Program-made: the position numbers and the translations under genes
Shown: in pieces, positions 26,446 through 34,436 of the stretch
Position numbering within the stretch: position 1 is the stretch's first letter
Layout of the letters: the number at the start of each line of letters is the position of its first letter
The notes under the pieces: model-generated
What the model was told of the DNA's origin: nothing
Databases searched by the model: none
The model's input: the letters and a program-made list of their open reading frames with translations, nothing else
Source of the DNA: an uncultured Sutterella sp.
GTDB taxonomy: Bacteria > Pseudomonadota > Gammaproteobacteria > Burkholderiales > Burkholderiaceae_F
NCBI GenBank assembly: GCA_937943605.1
Contig: CALEAW010000087.1
Location: 1-64,000 of the forward strand
DNA: 64,000 nt
Direction of reading: 5' to 3'

Positions 26446-27162
26446 TTACTTGCCTCCTTTCATTGCGTCTTTGTAGAAATCCTCGGCTGAATAAATGCCA
26501 TCATCGGCAGATCCGCCACCGGGATACTTCGCCTCGCCAAAAGCACGACCAATGCGACTTAGGAGTCGGAGAGTCCCCGGGTGGTTACCCATCGGGGAAC
26601 TAAGGAACTCCTGAATATCGTCATCGATCTTGCCATCTGCGTTTCGAGCGAAGGTGTCACGCAGGCGAGCGATGTCAGAAAGCGACTGATCGAGCTTCTG
26701 GCCACCAAACTCCTTGTCGGACTTCGACTGTTCCATCCACTCATTCGAGATCTCAGCAATGCGCTCAAAAGAACGACGTTGCATAACAGGAGCTAGCTTG
26801 TCGATAAAACCCTGAGCTTGGGCCTGAGTCAAATCGAGTTCCTTTGCAACGTCCTGAAAGACTGTGCCGACTTCAGAGTCAAGCTCAGCCCCTTCAGGCA
26901 TCTTGAAGTCCTCATATTTTTCAGGAGCGCCCTGCTTCTCACCTTCGCCTTCTTCCTTCTTGTCGCCCTCGCCTTCCGTCTGGCCTTCTACACCAGAGTC
27001 ACCAGCTTCTTCGTGACCGCCTTCCTGCGGTTCTGTCTGCTGTTGCCCTTCGGCGCCCTCAGCCGACTCCAGCAAGGTACCTGCATTCGTTTCTGGCTCT
27101 TGCACGGCAGGGGTTGGCTCAGCGCCATCGCCACCACCAAGAGTCTGTTCAGTCACACCCAT
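26446..27162 (-). CDS. Scaffolding protein
   Basis: A 238-residue protein with a very acidic, low-complexity N-terminal half (EGEGDKKEEGEGEKQGAPEKYEDFKMPEG) and a helical C-terminal half with LTQAQAQGFIDKLAPVM. This is the usual composition of podovirus scaffold proteins, which chaperone capsid assembly. It is directly before the capsid gene and overlaps the Bbp19-like gene by 14 nt. Confidence 0.75.
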   Translation of the reverse strand: MGVTEQTLGGGDGAEPTPAVQEPETNAGTLLESAEGAEGQQQTEPQEGGHEEAGDSGVEGQTEGEGDKKEEGEGEKQGAPEKYEDFKMPEGAELDSEVGTVFQDVAKELDLTQAQAQGFIDKLAPVMQRRSFERIAEISNEWMEQSKSDKEFGGQKLDQSLSDIARLRDTFARNADGKIDDDIQEFLSSPMGNHPGTLRLLSRIGRAFGEAKYPGGGSADDGIYSAEDFYKDAMKGGK

Positions 27163-27466
27163 TCGCTTCGTCCTGCATTAACCTATAAGCTTCCGCATCC
27201 ACTGACATGATTCTGTCAAGAAGCCTCAAACCAACATTGCGTTGACCTTCATTGAAAGCCATAACTGCAACATCTCTGTCAAAAGAGCTTCGGTAGATGC
27301 CCGTGTCAGAAAGGAGTTGCCACAAAATGACTCGCCCATCACGCGTTGACAACACAGCCTTCAGCGAGTTGGCAAGCTTTTGCCTTCGAATCCTTTCCTC
27401 TTCGCGAGCCTCGACCTCTTCTTTTCGGAAGGGGTCTCGCTCTGGTGTCATGATCTCATCGCTCAT
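27149..27466 (-). CDS. Bbp19-like structural protein
   Basis: A 105-residue protein containing LSTRDGRVILWQLLSDTGIYRSSFDRDVAVMAFNEGQRNVGLRLLDRI, which matches the conserved core of the BPP-1 Bbp19 family (ts.GR.vLw.ll...g.Y...F......F.eGqRnvGl.l). The start has no normal ribosome site; GTGCGCGTGT followed by AAAAA precedes the ATG. It lies between connector and scaffold genes as in BPP-1. Confidence 0.8.
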   Translation of the reverse strand: MSDEIMTPERDPFRKEEVEAREEERIRRQKLANSLKAVLSTRDGRVILWQLLSDTGIYRSSFDRDVAVMAFNEGQRNVGLRLLDRIMSVDAEAYRLMQDEANGCD

Positions 27467-27471
27467 TTTTT

Positions 27472-27481
27472 ACACGCGCAC
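27472..27481 (-). promoter_or_regulatory. Phage 10-mer motif, copy 4 (before Bbp19-like gene)
   Basis: ACACGCGCAC directly after the connector stop codon and only 5 nt before the next ATG, the one copy that breaks the 42-47-nt spacing and has no hairpin. Confidence 0.55.
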
Positions 27482-29173
27482 TTACCGTTGAGCCATAGAA
27501 GCTATTCCCTTGACCGCTTGACCAGCCATCGTAGAATCGTCAGCAGGAACCTTGCCAAGTTTTGACAGCACATCAGCAGACTGTTGCATCTGTTGCGCCT
27601 GCATCTGTTGTGCTTGAGCTTGCTGTTGTTGTTCAATTGCAGCCTGAGCTTCATCAGTCGGAACGACGACAGACGGAGCAACAGAGAAGTAGTCCGCATA
27701 CTCGTCAACAAGGTTGAACACATTGACCTTCTGGAGAATATTTGGATTGACCTGCGCTGCCTGCATGACACGATTGACGAACTGATCCAGCGAATTTGCG
27801 CGAATGGCACGCTGTGAACGAGCAAGCATCGATGTGTATTCAACCGACAACTTTTGGCCACGTAGTTCTTCGGGCGGCGGTGGAAGTTGTCCTTGTCTCG
27901 CAAGTATGTCAAAGCACCGCTCGATGAGTGGCCGCAAAACTTCTTCGTTGAGACGGGAAAGCACTGGCCCCAACATCATTAGCTTCTCTTCATGACGCTC
28001 AGCTACTTCAGTTGCAGTCATCTGGCCGTGGCCAGCGTTCGCAATCATCATGAAAAGGTCAACATTGAAAGCTTGATTGATGCGGTTACGAACGTCAGCA
28101 ATATCCTCTCTCAAGTCTCCGAGCGGCAACGCAACATTAAACGCTGGTTGCACCTGATTACCCGAACCAGGATTGTCTATGTATGATCGACCACCTGGCA
28201 GGAAATCGACCTCATTGTCACGAGCATCAGCCGGCATGATGAGAGGTGGATTGACCATGTAGTCAATCGCATTACCCTTTTGAACCTGATGATGCCCGAG
28301 CTGAAGCACGTCGCCGATTGCGACCATACCGGGCGATTCTTCCGAATAGACGTCCGAAGCCGAAGCACCCCATCGACCAACGACAGCGGGGAAATCTCGA
28401 TATCCAGACTCGTCGAGAACACCTGAAGCATTCTCATCGTGATCTACTTGAATAACCACACTGCGCCACGGCATGTTTCGGTTATCGAGCTTGCTTGGAT
28501 CTCTTTCGAATCGAGGTTCTATCGCGTGAATGCAGACAAAAGGCGCATCTACATGGCCATCATCGTAGTTTGTCAAAACCGCCTTTGACACCTTGCCACG
28601 ACCGTAACGAGTAACAAGCTGTCCTGCCGTCATCGTAAATCGACGATAAAGCGTATCTGGTCGACCGCGGAAGTCACAGCCAATGCAGTACTCGCCACAC
28701 ACGAGGGGATGAGCCACGAAGCTATAAACAGGATCCTCGACGATAACGAAAGCGCCAATCCCGTAAACTCCTACTTCTCGCCATGTGTGTTGAAGCGCCT
28801 GATAGACATTGGTCTGAGTGAATGTCATCTCCATGATGCGCTGAACATCATCAAGCCAAACCTTGACGGCATGAGACTCATCAAGATCAGGCGATCCTGT
28901 TGTCAACGCGAACCATTGCGACGATGGGTCAGTCATACCTGACATCAGACCAGCCTGCAAAATATTTGCAGCACGCACAGCAGTCGAGTCGTAGATCTTG
29001 TTCCATCGATCCCGAGCTTCGTTCTTTCGAGACTTTACGTCAAGAAAGCGCCCTGACGCAGGCGTGATATGTCGACTAACTTCAAGCCATTGAGCCACGT
29101 ACGGCTCTCGCTCAACCTTCAGCCGGTTCCACCTGCGAAGGACACGCTCACGGATGTCCTTTTCGGTCGTCAT
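27482..29173 (-). CDS. Head-tail connector (portal)
   Basis: A 563-residue portal of the podovirus head-tail connector family: ERVLRRWNRLKVEREPYVAQWLEVSRHITP, AVRAANILQAGLMSGMTDPSSQWFAL, GRPDTLYRRFTMTAGQLVTRYG and a C-terminal Gln-rich tail (QQQQAQAQQMQAQQMQQ). It forms the dodecameric DNA gate. The ATG at 29173 is chosen because the domain begins with MTTEKDI and 5 nt separate it from the previous stop. Confidence 0.85.
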   Translation of the reverse strand: MTTEKDIRERVLRRWNRLKVEREPYVAQWLEVSRHITPASGRFLDVKSRKNEARDRWNKIYDSTAVRAANILQAGLMSGMTDPSSQWFALTTGSPDLDESHAVKVWLDDVQRIMEMTFTQTNVYQALQHTWREVGVYGIGAFVIVEDPVYSFVAHPLVCGEYCIGCDFRGRPDTLYRRFTMTAGQLVTRYGRGKVSKAVLTNYDDGHVDAPFVCIHAIEPRFERDPSKLDNRNMPWRSVVIQVDHDENASGVLDESGYRDFPAVVGRWGASASDVYSEESPGMVAIGDVLQLGHHQVQKGNAIDYMVNPPLIMPADARDNEVDFLPGGRSYIDNPGSGNQVQPAFNVALPLGDLREDIADVRNRINQAFNVDLFMMIANAGHGQMTATEVAERHEEKLMMLGPVLSRLNEEVLRPLIERCFDILARQGQLPPPPEELRGQKLSVEYTSMLARSQRAIRANSLDQFVNRVMQAAQVNPNILQKVNVFNLVDEYADYFSVAPSVVVPTDEAQAAIEQQQQAQAQQMQAQQMQQSADVLSKLGKVPADDSTMAGQAVKGIASMAQR

Positions 29174-29177
29174 TGCT

Positions 29178-29489
29178 TTACCCCAACTTTCCGCCAGAAC
29201 CAAGATTCAAATCACCAACACCGCTTGGACCAGTCAACAGGGTCGATCCGCCACTAAGCGCAGAATTTGCATTTTGTTCAAGAATGGAACCAACGTTCGC
29301 AGAATTTCCTTCCTGCTTACGCTGTTGCTGACGTTGTTGAGCCGCAGTAGCCTTAGCTTGTTGTTCAGCACGCCTGGAAGCGGCCTCTTGAGCTTTAGCT
29401 TGCTTCTTACTCGAATAGACAGAAGCGGCTGCACTCGCCGCTGCAATAGCACCCCCAGCAATAATTGCACCTGCTACTCCGCCTGACAT
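29178..29489 (-). CDS. Small Ala/Gln-rich virion-module protein
   Basis: A 103-residue protein: a hydrophobic Gly/Ala N-terminus (GGVAGAIIAGGAIAAASAAASVY) then a Gln/Ala/Lys/Arg-rich helix and a Gly/Ser/Leu-rich tail. This composition is common for small proteins encoded just before podovirus connectors; function is unknown. It overlaps the upstream gene by 16 nt. Confidence 0.6.
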   Translation of the reverse strand: MSGGVAGAIIAGGAIAAASAAASVYSSKKQAKAQEAASRRAEQQAKATAAQQRQQQRKQEGNSANVGSILEQNANSALSGGSTLLTGPSGVGDLNLGSGGKLG

Positions 29490-29914
29490 TGACTTCTCCT
29501 AGAGATAAGTTGATCGTATTCGTCCGTGAATTCTTGCTCCGCCTCATCTAAGGTCGAAGCTTTTGAAGGGAACAACATCGTGATGAATGTTTCATCCCTT
29601 GCGATGAAAATTTGTGATCTTCCTGGGGCTCCCCGAAGGACTGCGTAACCAGTAATCTCGCGAGCTTCCTCACCCACCTTGACAAGGCAGTTACCAGACA
29701 CAGTTACTACCGTTGGCACCTTGATTACTGCACCGCACAAAATGGAATCAGCGGGCATTTGGACTGTTCTGACATACATGCCACCATGGAAAAATTGCTC
29801 TGTAGGAAAATCGTATTGTGGTAGCTTCGCCACAACCTCTCTCATCCGCATCGTTTCAGCCATGTCTTTTGGTGTGCACGGCGGTAGGTCTGATACAAGA
29901 CTGAGTGTGCTCAT
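29474..29914 (-). CDS. Small beta-rich virion-module protein
   Basis: A 146-residue protein, probably beta-rich (GGMYVRTVQMPADSILCGAVIKVPTVVTVSGNCLVKVGEEAREITGYAVLRG), with an arrangement reminiscent of a cupin-like fold. Related proteins occur near connectors of podoviruses. Start at 29914 overlaps the acetyltransferase stop as ATGA. Function unknown. Confidence 0.6.
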   Translation of the reverse strand: MSTLSLVSDLPPCTPKDMAETMRMREVVAKLPQYDFPTEQFFHGGMYVRTVQMPADSILCGAVIKVPTVVTVSGNCLVKVGEEAREITGYAVLRGAPGRSQIFIARDETFITMLFPSKASTLDEAEQEFTDEYDQLISRRSQCQAE

Positions 29915-30360
29915 AGCTTTTTCCAAAAGAGCACATTCATTGGGGTCGCAATCTTCTCGAACAGCTTTTCAGCCCGAGTACCTTTCTTGACACCCCAATA
30001 GATGCCATAGCACCCATCTTCTTTGGCAAATCGTTCAGCCGACTCAATCAGCTCTCGACCAACGCCAGTTTTTCTGTAGTCAAGGTCAACCCAAAGACTC
30101 TCAGAAGACGCGAGAGTCTTTCCTTTGAAATGCGGTATTTTTGTCGTGACATAGTTGACAAAACCAACTAGGCGATCGCCATCAAACGCACCGACACTGT
30201 GCAATGTCCCCTTGATTTCAAGCCACAGATATGACTCATAGTCAGGATCTGGCTCAAGATCAGGGTACTTAACGTCCTCGCCATACTCCCTCACGATCTT
30301 TGACCATGAGGGATTTTCCCAAGCCTCGCGGCACGTGATTCGTCTGATACTGATAGACAT
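29911..30360 (-). CDS. GNAT-family acetyltransferase
   Basis: A 149-residue enzyme of the acetyl-CoA-dependent N-acetyltransferase fold: YLWLEIKGTLHSVGAFDGDRLVGFVNYV, SLWVDLDYRKTGVGRELIESAERFAKEDGC (the R-x-x-G-x-G-like acetyl-CoA loop reads RKTGVGREL) and a C-terminal strand. Such enzymes are common beside phage structural genes; the target is unknown. The ATG at 30360 follows a hairpin that holds AGGAG, itself 46 nt after a 10-mer motif. Confidence 0.8.
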   Translation of the reverse strand: MSISIRRITCREAWENPSWSKIVREYGEDVKYPDLEPDPDYESYLWLEIKGTLHSVGAFDGDRLVGFVNYVTTKIPHFKGKTLASSESLWVDLDYRKTGVGRELIESAERFAKEDGCYGIYWGVKKGTRAEKLFEKIATPMNVLFWKKL

Positions 30361-30362
30361 CG

Positions 30363-30416
30363 ATGAATGCTCCTTTGTGCATTCATACTCCATCATCAAC
30401 AAACACACACGCGCAC
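30363..30416 (-). promoter_or_regulatory. 10-mer motif copy 5 and ribosome-site hairpin before the GNAT gene
   Basis: ACACGCGCAC at 30407-30416 and hairpin ATGAATGC (30363-30370)/GCATTCAT (30379-30386), with AGGAG between loop and 3' arm in the mRNA. Motif to ATG: 46 nt. The same stretch is the 5' flank of the divergent gene at 30421, which has no ribosome site. Confidence 0.6.
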
Positions 30417-30420
30417 TCGA

Positions 30421-30852
30421 ATGACCCAAAAAACTGAAGAAGAGCGTCTTATTTGTGAGATCGCCGAAAAGAAACAAAAACTGACCGATTTGCAGTTGGA
30501 AAAGGCCAGTGAAGTTCAAAAGCTTTATCTAACAGACGCATATGGTGCCTCTGAACTTCGCTGGTTCTTAGCCATCGTTTCACTTGTTATCGCACTGTGC
30601 GCGATTCTTGGAACAAATAAATGGTCTACTGGTTTTCCTCACTATTTCAGAGAGGGGGCGGCGTGGTTCTTCGGCCTCGTTTACTTTTTTTGTGGAGCTT
30701 TGCCATTATCCCTTTCTCTATTCTGGGGATTTGAAGCCTTGGCAAAATCTACAAACAAGCTCAAAGACTTACCACTATTAATCCAATATCAGTTGCCGGC
30801 ATATATTGGTTGGGGTTCCTGCATAGCCTATTTTTTCTTCTTTTATCTGTAA
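30421..30852 (+). CDS. Inverted single-gene insertion: coiled-coil membrane protein
   Basis: A 143-residue protein on the strand opposite to all its neighbours. Residues 1-40 form a coiled coil (EEERLICEIAEKKQKLTDLQLEKASEVQKL); then three hydrophobic segments (WFLAIVSLVIALCAILG; AAWFFGLVYFFCGALPLSLSLF; YIGWGSCIAYFFFFYL). It overlaps the terminase stop by 10 nt, tail to tail. The start at 30421 has no Shine-Dalgarno. Position and form suggest a lysogenic accessory gene such as a superinfection-exclusion protein. No family recognised. Confidence 0.6.
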   Translation: MTQKTEEERLICEIAEKKQKLTDLQLEKASEVQKLYLTDAYGASELRWFLAIVSLVIALCAILGTNKWSTGFPHYFREGAAWFFGLVYFFCGALPLSLSLFWGFEALAKSTNKLKDLPLLIQYQLPAYIGWGSCIAYFFFFYL

Positions 30853-32360
30853 GGATCCCTACTCCTGATCTCCTGACGTCGTCGTCCTGCCGGCGGCGTC
30901 GGGTTGTCTATGTATTCGTTCATTCGTACGGCAAAAGTCAAAGCCAAGGCATCGGCATTGTCAGGGGAAGCCATGCCGCGTTTTTTCATGTCCTCTTTTT
31001 TCTCGAGCAGGATTTGATTCGTCGGCGTGTAGCCGTATTCAACCCCAGTCAAATCCGTCTCAAGATCAGGATCATTCGGCAAGCACCCACCCTGTGCGAT
31101 CCACTCTTTCATGCGTCCCCACATCTCAGCACGTAGATTCTTGTAGCGTTGAGTATTGACCGCACCAGCACCAAAGTTGATTGCATTCACCGGATAGCCA
31201 TTATGTCGAAGCCAATCAACAGGAGAAGCACCAACGCCACCAGTGTCCACGTTGATGACAATCTTTCGTACTCCCATCTTTCGTAGATGGTTGTAATGCT
31301 CAGCAACCTTTGCACCCAACTCATGACCATCAAGGCCGTGGAACTTCTGCTTTGCTATGGAACGGCCATCGAGAGCGAAACGGGTCCAAATGACCGATGC
31401 ATCATCCCCGAATCGCGCAACGTCAACGCCAATAATTGCGACAGTCTGTGTGTAGTTGACAACACCCATCGGTCGTTCCATTGCGGCCTGGACGATGTCA
31501 CGAGGGATGAACTGCATGGAGGAACTGTTCGGAAACTCGCCACGAACACGGACACGGAAGAAGTCAGAGTCCTCGCCATAGTCTGCAAGCCATTCATCGA
31601 TCTTTTTCTTATCGGTCATTGCGGCATCGCGACCATCCACGTGACGATGATTCCATCGATGTCGGAATCGGTTGAAACACTCGTAGAATCGACCTGTCGA
31701 ACGCGTTGGGTTGCCGAAAGCGAACCAAAAGATCTGCGTCTTACTGTCTGTCAATGCCCCTTCGGTCACTTCCCATATACAGTCAGAAATAGCAGAAGCT
31801 TCGTCGAAGATGACAATGATTCGACGCTTCTTGTTATGCAAGCCGGCAAAGCCTTCGGGTTTGGTCTCAGACCAAGGAATGGCATCAGCACGCCATGTCT
31901 TATCGTGCCCTGGTTGCTTGCATGTAACAGACATCGCAGAGACCGAGAACCAGTCCTTGAATAGGCACAAGTTATGCCACTTAGCAACCTCAGCGAAGGT
32001 CTTCGTCCTCAACTGATTCTCCGTATTGGCAGTGACGACGATACGAGTATCTGGAAAGGTGCAAAGCGCCCAAAGAATGATCCAAGCCACAAGCCCGGAC
32101 TTGCCCACACCGTGACCTGCAGCCACCGCATATTGCATAACGTGGTCCCAAGCTTCACCAGATTGAAGTTTGTCACGCATATCGGTAAGGATCGATGTCT
32201 GCCATTTGTCGGGTCCAGTCATTCCCTCTAGCGAATCCTTGCCCCAAGGGAACGCCACCTGCACGAACCGCAGTGGATCATTCGAACATTCAGCCGCGAG
32301 GAAAGTCATTGCCTTACCGATGCCTGCTTTGGTTGAGAGATCAAAAGTCGGAGTCGTCAT
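30843..32360 (-). CDS. Terminase large subunit
   Basis: A 505-residue packaging motor and nuclease. Seen: Walker A GHGVGKS near residue 88, Walker B VIFDEA near 185, a coupling-like segment FGNPTRSTGRFYECF, and the RNase-H-like nuclease start IIGVDVARFGDDASV near 310 plus INVDTGGVG. Overlaps the small-subunit gene by 4 nt. All motifs intact. Confidence 0.9.
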   Translation of the reverse strand: MTTPTFDLSTKAGIGKAMTFLAAECSNDPLRFVQVAFPWGKDSLEGMTGPDKWQTSILTDMRDKLQSGEAWDHVMQYAVAAGHGVGKSGLVAWIILWALCTFPDTRIVVTANTENQLRTKTFAEVAKWHNLCLFKDWFSVSAMSVTCKQPGHDKTWRADAIPWSETKPEGFAGLHNKKRRIIVIFDEASAISDCIWEVTEGALTDSKTQIFWFAFGNPTRSTGRFYECFNRFRHRWNHRHVDGRDAAMTDKKKIDEWLADYGEDSDFFRVRVRGEFPNSSSMQFIPRDIVQAAMERPMGVVNYTQTVAIIGVDVARFGDDASVIWTRFALDGRSIAKQKFHGLDGHELGAKVAEHYNHLRKMGVRKIVINVDTGGVGASPVDWLRHNGYPVNAINFGAGAVNTQRYKNLRAEMWGRMKEWIAQGGCLPNDPDLETDLTGVEYGYTPTNQILLEKKEDMKKRGMASPDNADALALTFAVRMNEYIDNPTPPAGRRRQEIRSRDPYR

Positions 32361-32809
32361 TTGCGCAGAAGGTCCTGAAGCGTTTCGGAAAGCGTTTGAA
32401 TCGTCTGATCCTTGTCAACCTGTTCTTTCCCCATACCAATGCACTGAGACAACGTCTTAAGCGCAGTATTCGCACCTGCTGCATCGAGCTTCTTGTACAC
32501 AATGTTTCCGTTGTCATCCATCACTGGTTCACCAGTCAGACCATCAGTCACTGGCACTCTCTGCCCACACGTGAGTGCAATATCTTTGAGTTGTTCGAGA
32601 ACGAATGTTGCGTCAACAATCGCCTTCTCTTTAGCGGGTTCACGTCGAGCCTCAACTGCGTCTCTGACCTCAACATTTTTCAACAATCGAGAAGCAATCC
32701 TATCTGCTGTCTTTGCACTATAGCCCGCCTTCACTGCGGCCTCAGACGCGTTCTTGAAACCTCCCCGTGCATATTCATTGACGAACGCTTGCTGTCTCGC
32801 ATTCAACAT
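32357..32809 (-). CDS. Terminase small subunit
   Basis: A 150-residue protein from the ATG at 32809 (GGAGGTGGTAAGG upstream). N-terminal LNARQQAFVNEYARGGFKNASEAAVKAGYSAKTADRIASRLLKNVEVRDAVEARR is the DNA-binding helix-turn-helix of Terminase_2-type small subunits. It selects the viral DNA for packaging. Confidence 0.85.
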   Translation of the reverse strand: MLNARQQAFVNEYARGGFKNASEAAVKAGYSAKTADRIASRLLKNVEVRDAVEARREPAKEKAIVDATFVLEQLKDIALTCGQRVPVTDGLTGEPVMDDNGNIVYKKLDAAGANTALKTLSQCIGMGKEQVDKDQTIQTLSETLQDLLRK

Positions 32810-32811
32810 CC

Positions 32812-33042
32812 TTACCACCTCCTCACAAATGTCTTCCAACCTGCCACCGACTGACAACGTCGACGCCCAGAGATGTAATCCCTGAGCGTTCTAATCGGCA
32901 TATCCAACATCAAACTAATCTGTCGATAGGTATAGCCCTGTTCCCTCAACTGACGCGCATGCTCAACATCAGAGTTCAAATAACGAGCGTTCACATGATC
33001 CTCTCCGATTGCTCGTCCCGCATCGTTGACTGTCACTGTCAT
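32812..33042 (-). CDS. Small helix-turn-helix protein
   Basis: A 76-residue protein: NSDVEHARQLREQGYTYRQISLMLDMPIRTLRDYISGRRR is a helix-turn-helix of the Hin/resolvase or NinH type. It ends 2 nt before the terminase small-subunit start. The ATG at 33042 is chosen since the HTH follows soon after; the longer frame upstream overlaps the previous gene completely. Possible late regulator acting on the leftward genes, though that is inference. Confidence 0.6.
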   Translation of the reverse strand: MTVTVNDAGRAIGEDHVNARYLNSDVEHARQLREQGYTYRQISLMLDMPIRTLRDYISGRRRCQSVAGWKTFVRRW

Positions 33043-33238
33043 CTTGTGTTCTGAAGTAACGCGGATATTCCTTTTTGACTTTTCCGATTGCAGAGTCAAT
33101 GATCTTTGCCCTGAGCACAGGGTTGTCCCACCCGACCGCCTTGGCATCTCTGGAAGCTCGAACAAGAGCATCTGCTGCCACTGGCGGCAGGAAGCCCGAG
33201 ACTCCGATTCTTCCCCCTTCACGTTCCTCGTCATTCAT
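32969..33238 (-). CDS. Hypothetical phage protein after RusA
   Basis: An 89-residue protein with GFLPPVAADALVRASRDAKAVGWDNPVLRAKIIDSAIGKVKKEYPRYFR. The start overlaps the RusA stop by 8 nt, and its tail overlaps the HTH gene start by 74 nt. A family of similar small proteins is common in phage replication-to-packaging regions, but I do not know its role. Confidence 0.5.
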   Translation of the reverse strand: MNDEEREGGRIGVSGFLPPVAADALVRASRDAKAVGWDNPVLRAKIIDSAIGKVKKEYPRYFRTQDDSDSQRCGTSNRRGSCERSLFEL

Positions 33239-33641
33239 CAGGTTCCTCCCAATCAAAGACAACAGCCAATGCACCAGGCTTTTCAGGCTCGTTCCACACC
33301 TGCTCGCGAAAATGGAATGTGCTGTCATCAACACCTAGCGCCTCTGCCGCCCCATCAAAAATGGCCTTGCAATTCGCAATGAGGTTGTCTTCATCTCGAT
33401 AACGGTTTAATGGTGGCGTACAAATTAAGCGCACATTCATCGTTCCGCCCTTCCATCTGCGATCGGCTCTTCCTTCTTTGAGTTGCACCTCACTAATGAC
33501 AGCTTTTTTCATTGCTTGTGCCGTCTTCAATCGCGTGTGCATCTTCGTCGCTTTGAAAAGCTTTGCCTTTGCAAAGACGGTCAAGCGAGCATTAGGCGAA
33601 AGACCACGCGGTGGCCACGGCAGTTCAACACGGAAAATCAT
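33231..33641 (-). CDS. rusA: RusA-family Holliday-junction resolvase
   Basis: A 136-residue endonuclease with the family signature YRDEDNLIANCKAIFDGAAEALGVDDSTF, which carries the three catalytic aspartates (around residues 84, 86 and 105), and the N-terminal LPWPPRGLSPNAR. RusA resolves recombination intermediates before packaging. It overlaps the upstream zinc-finger gene by 4 nt. Confidence 0.85.
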   Translation of the reverse strand: MIFRVELPWPPRGLSPNARLTVFAKAKLFKATKMHTRLKTAQAMKKAVISEVQLKEGRADRRWKGGTMNVRLICTPPLNRYRDEDNLIANCKAIFDGAAEALGVDDSTFHFREQVWNEPEKPGALAVVFDWEEPDE

Positions 33642-33874
33642 TTTTCTTTTCTCCTCTTCCTCAAAACTTTGAGAGCCTTCATACGTTGTGCTATACGGGC
33701 TTCATCTGCTCTCTTGAACCGATCACACCGACAAGGTCCCTCGATGCGCTGTAGGACGTTCCAACGCCCGCCCTCACGGTCCTTGTGGTCACAGTAGCCT
33801 CGGCCATCTCCAAAAAGCCACGTTGGTGTCCGTTCAGACCCTGCGAGATAGTGGCAATCGATGCACCTACTCAC
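33638..33874 (-). CDS. Small cysteine-rich (zinc-ribbon-like) protein
   Basis: A 78-residue protein with CIDCHYL, GYCDHK and PCRCDRF; five or six Cys suit a zinc ribbon. The C-terminus is very basic. It starts with GTG, overlapping the stop of the 27-residue gene upstream as GTGA, and overlaps RusA downstream as ATGA. Function unknown. Confidence 0.6.
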   Translation of the reverse strand: MSRCIDCHYLAGSERTPTWLFGDGRGYCDHKDREGGRWNVLQRIEGPCRCDRFKRADEARIAQRMKALKVLRKRRKEK

Positions 33875-33954
33875 TTATCTCCCCTTGCCATAATCCAAAC
33901 AACAAAAGCGCAAAAAACAAGCCAAACCACCATTGCCCAAAAACCTTCACTCAT
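33871..33954 (-). CDS. 27-residue membrane peptide
   Basis: ATG at 33954 with GGAG-ACAAGG upstream. The peptide MSEGFWAMVVWLVFCAFVVW... is one hydrophobic helix with a short basic tail (ARGDK). Its stop overlaps the GTG of the next gene (GTGA). Too short for most gene finders, but translational coupling on both sides supports it. Role unknown; tiny membrane proteins of this kind often modulate host membrane enzymes. Confidence 0.55.
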   Translation of the reverse strand: MSEGFWAMVVWLVFCAFVVWIMARGDK

Positions 33955-34042
33955 CCTTGTCTCCTTCAGGATCCCAACAGCAATAGAGCGCCACAATCAC
34001 TACGTAGAACACACCAATGAAAATGCACGCCGCCACCTTCAC
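33947..34042 (-). CDS. 31-residue membrane peptide
   Basis: GTG at 34042, overlapping the stop of the upstream gene as GTGA. MKVAACIFIGVFYVVIVALYCC is one membrane helix, followed by an acidic tail WDPEGDKDE. The 3' end overlaps the start of the 27-residue gene by 8 nt. Existence inferred from coupling and composition. Confidence 0.5.
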   Translation of the reverse strand: MKVAACIFIGVFYVVIVALYCCWDPEGDKDE

Positions 34043-34344
34043 TTGATCCTCCCGTATCGTTGAATGCTGCCAACCACCCCGTCATGGACCTTGAGTGCGA
34101 CGGACTTGCAGTAGCTCACGCGCGCATCGATCTCACGTCCCCAACGGTCTGGTCTTTCATCCCCACGGACTCGGCTTGCATACGCCTTGGTTTCGTATGG
34201 CGATTGTTTGCCAGTCACCTGCTCAAGCTCTATGTCGTGCCGATGGGGCCATGTGGCCACCTTGAACCACTGGCCTTCATCGGTACGCAGGAACGTGGTC
34301 TTTCCTGTCCTGTATTCGATCTCTTGCATCACCTCAGCTTTCAT
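34039..34344 (-). CDS. Hypothetical phage protein in the replication module
   Basis: A 101-residue protein (MKAEVMQEIEYRTGKTTFLRTDEGQWFKVATWPHRHD...). No family recognised. Basic and hydrophilic, no membrane segment. It is coupled to the 31-residue gene by a GTGA overlap. The start at 34344 is preferred to the longer upstream frame, which lies under the start region of the inverted WYL gene. Confidence 0.5.
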   Translation of the reverse strand: MKAEVMQEIEYRTGKTTFLRTDEGQWFKVATWPHRHDIELEQVTGKQSPYETKAYASRVRGDERPDRWGREIDARVSYCKSVALKVHDGVVGSIQRYGRIK

Positions 34345-34436
34345 TTTTTTTGCCTCTTTTAGATCCCCGTGGGATGATTGAACTGCAGGGCCCTGAGAAG
34401 TTCTGCTTTGTTCAACCAAACCACGGAGAAATCGTT

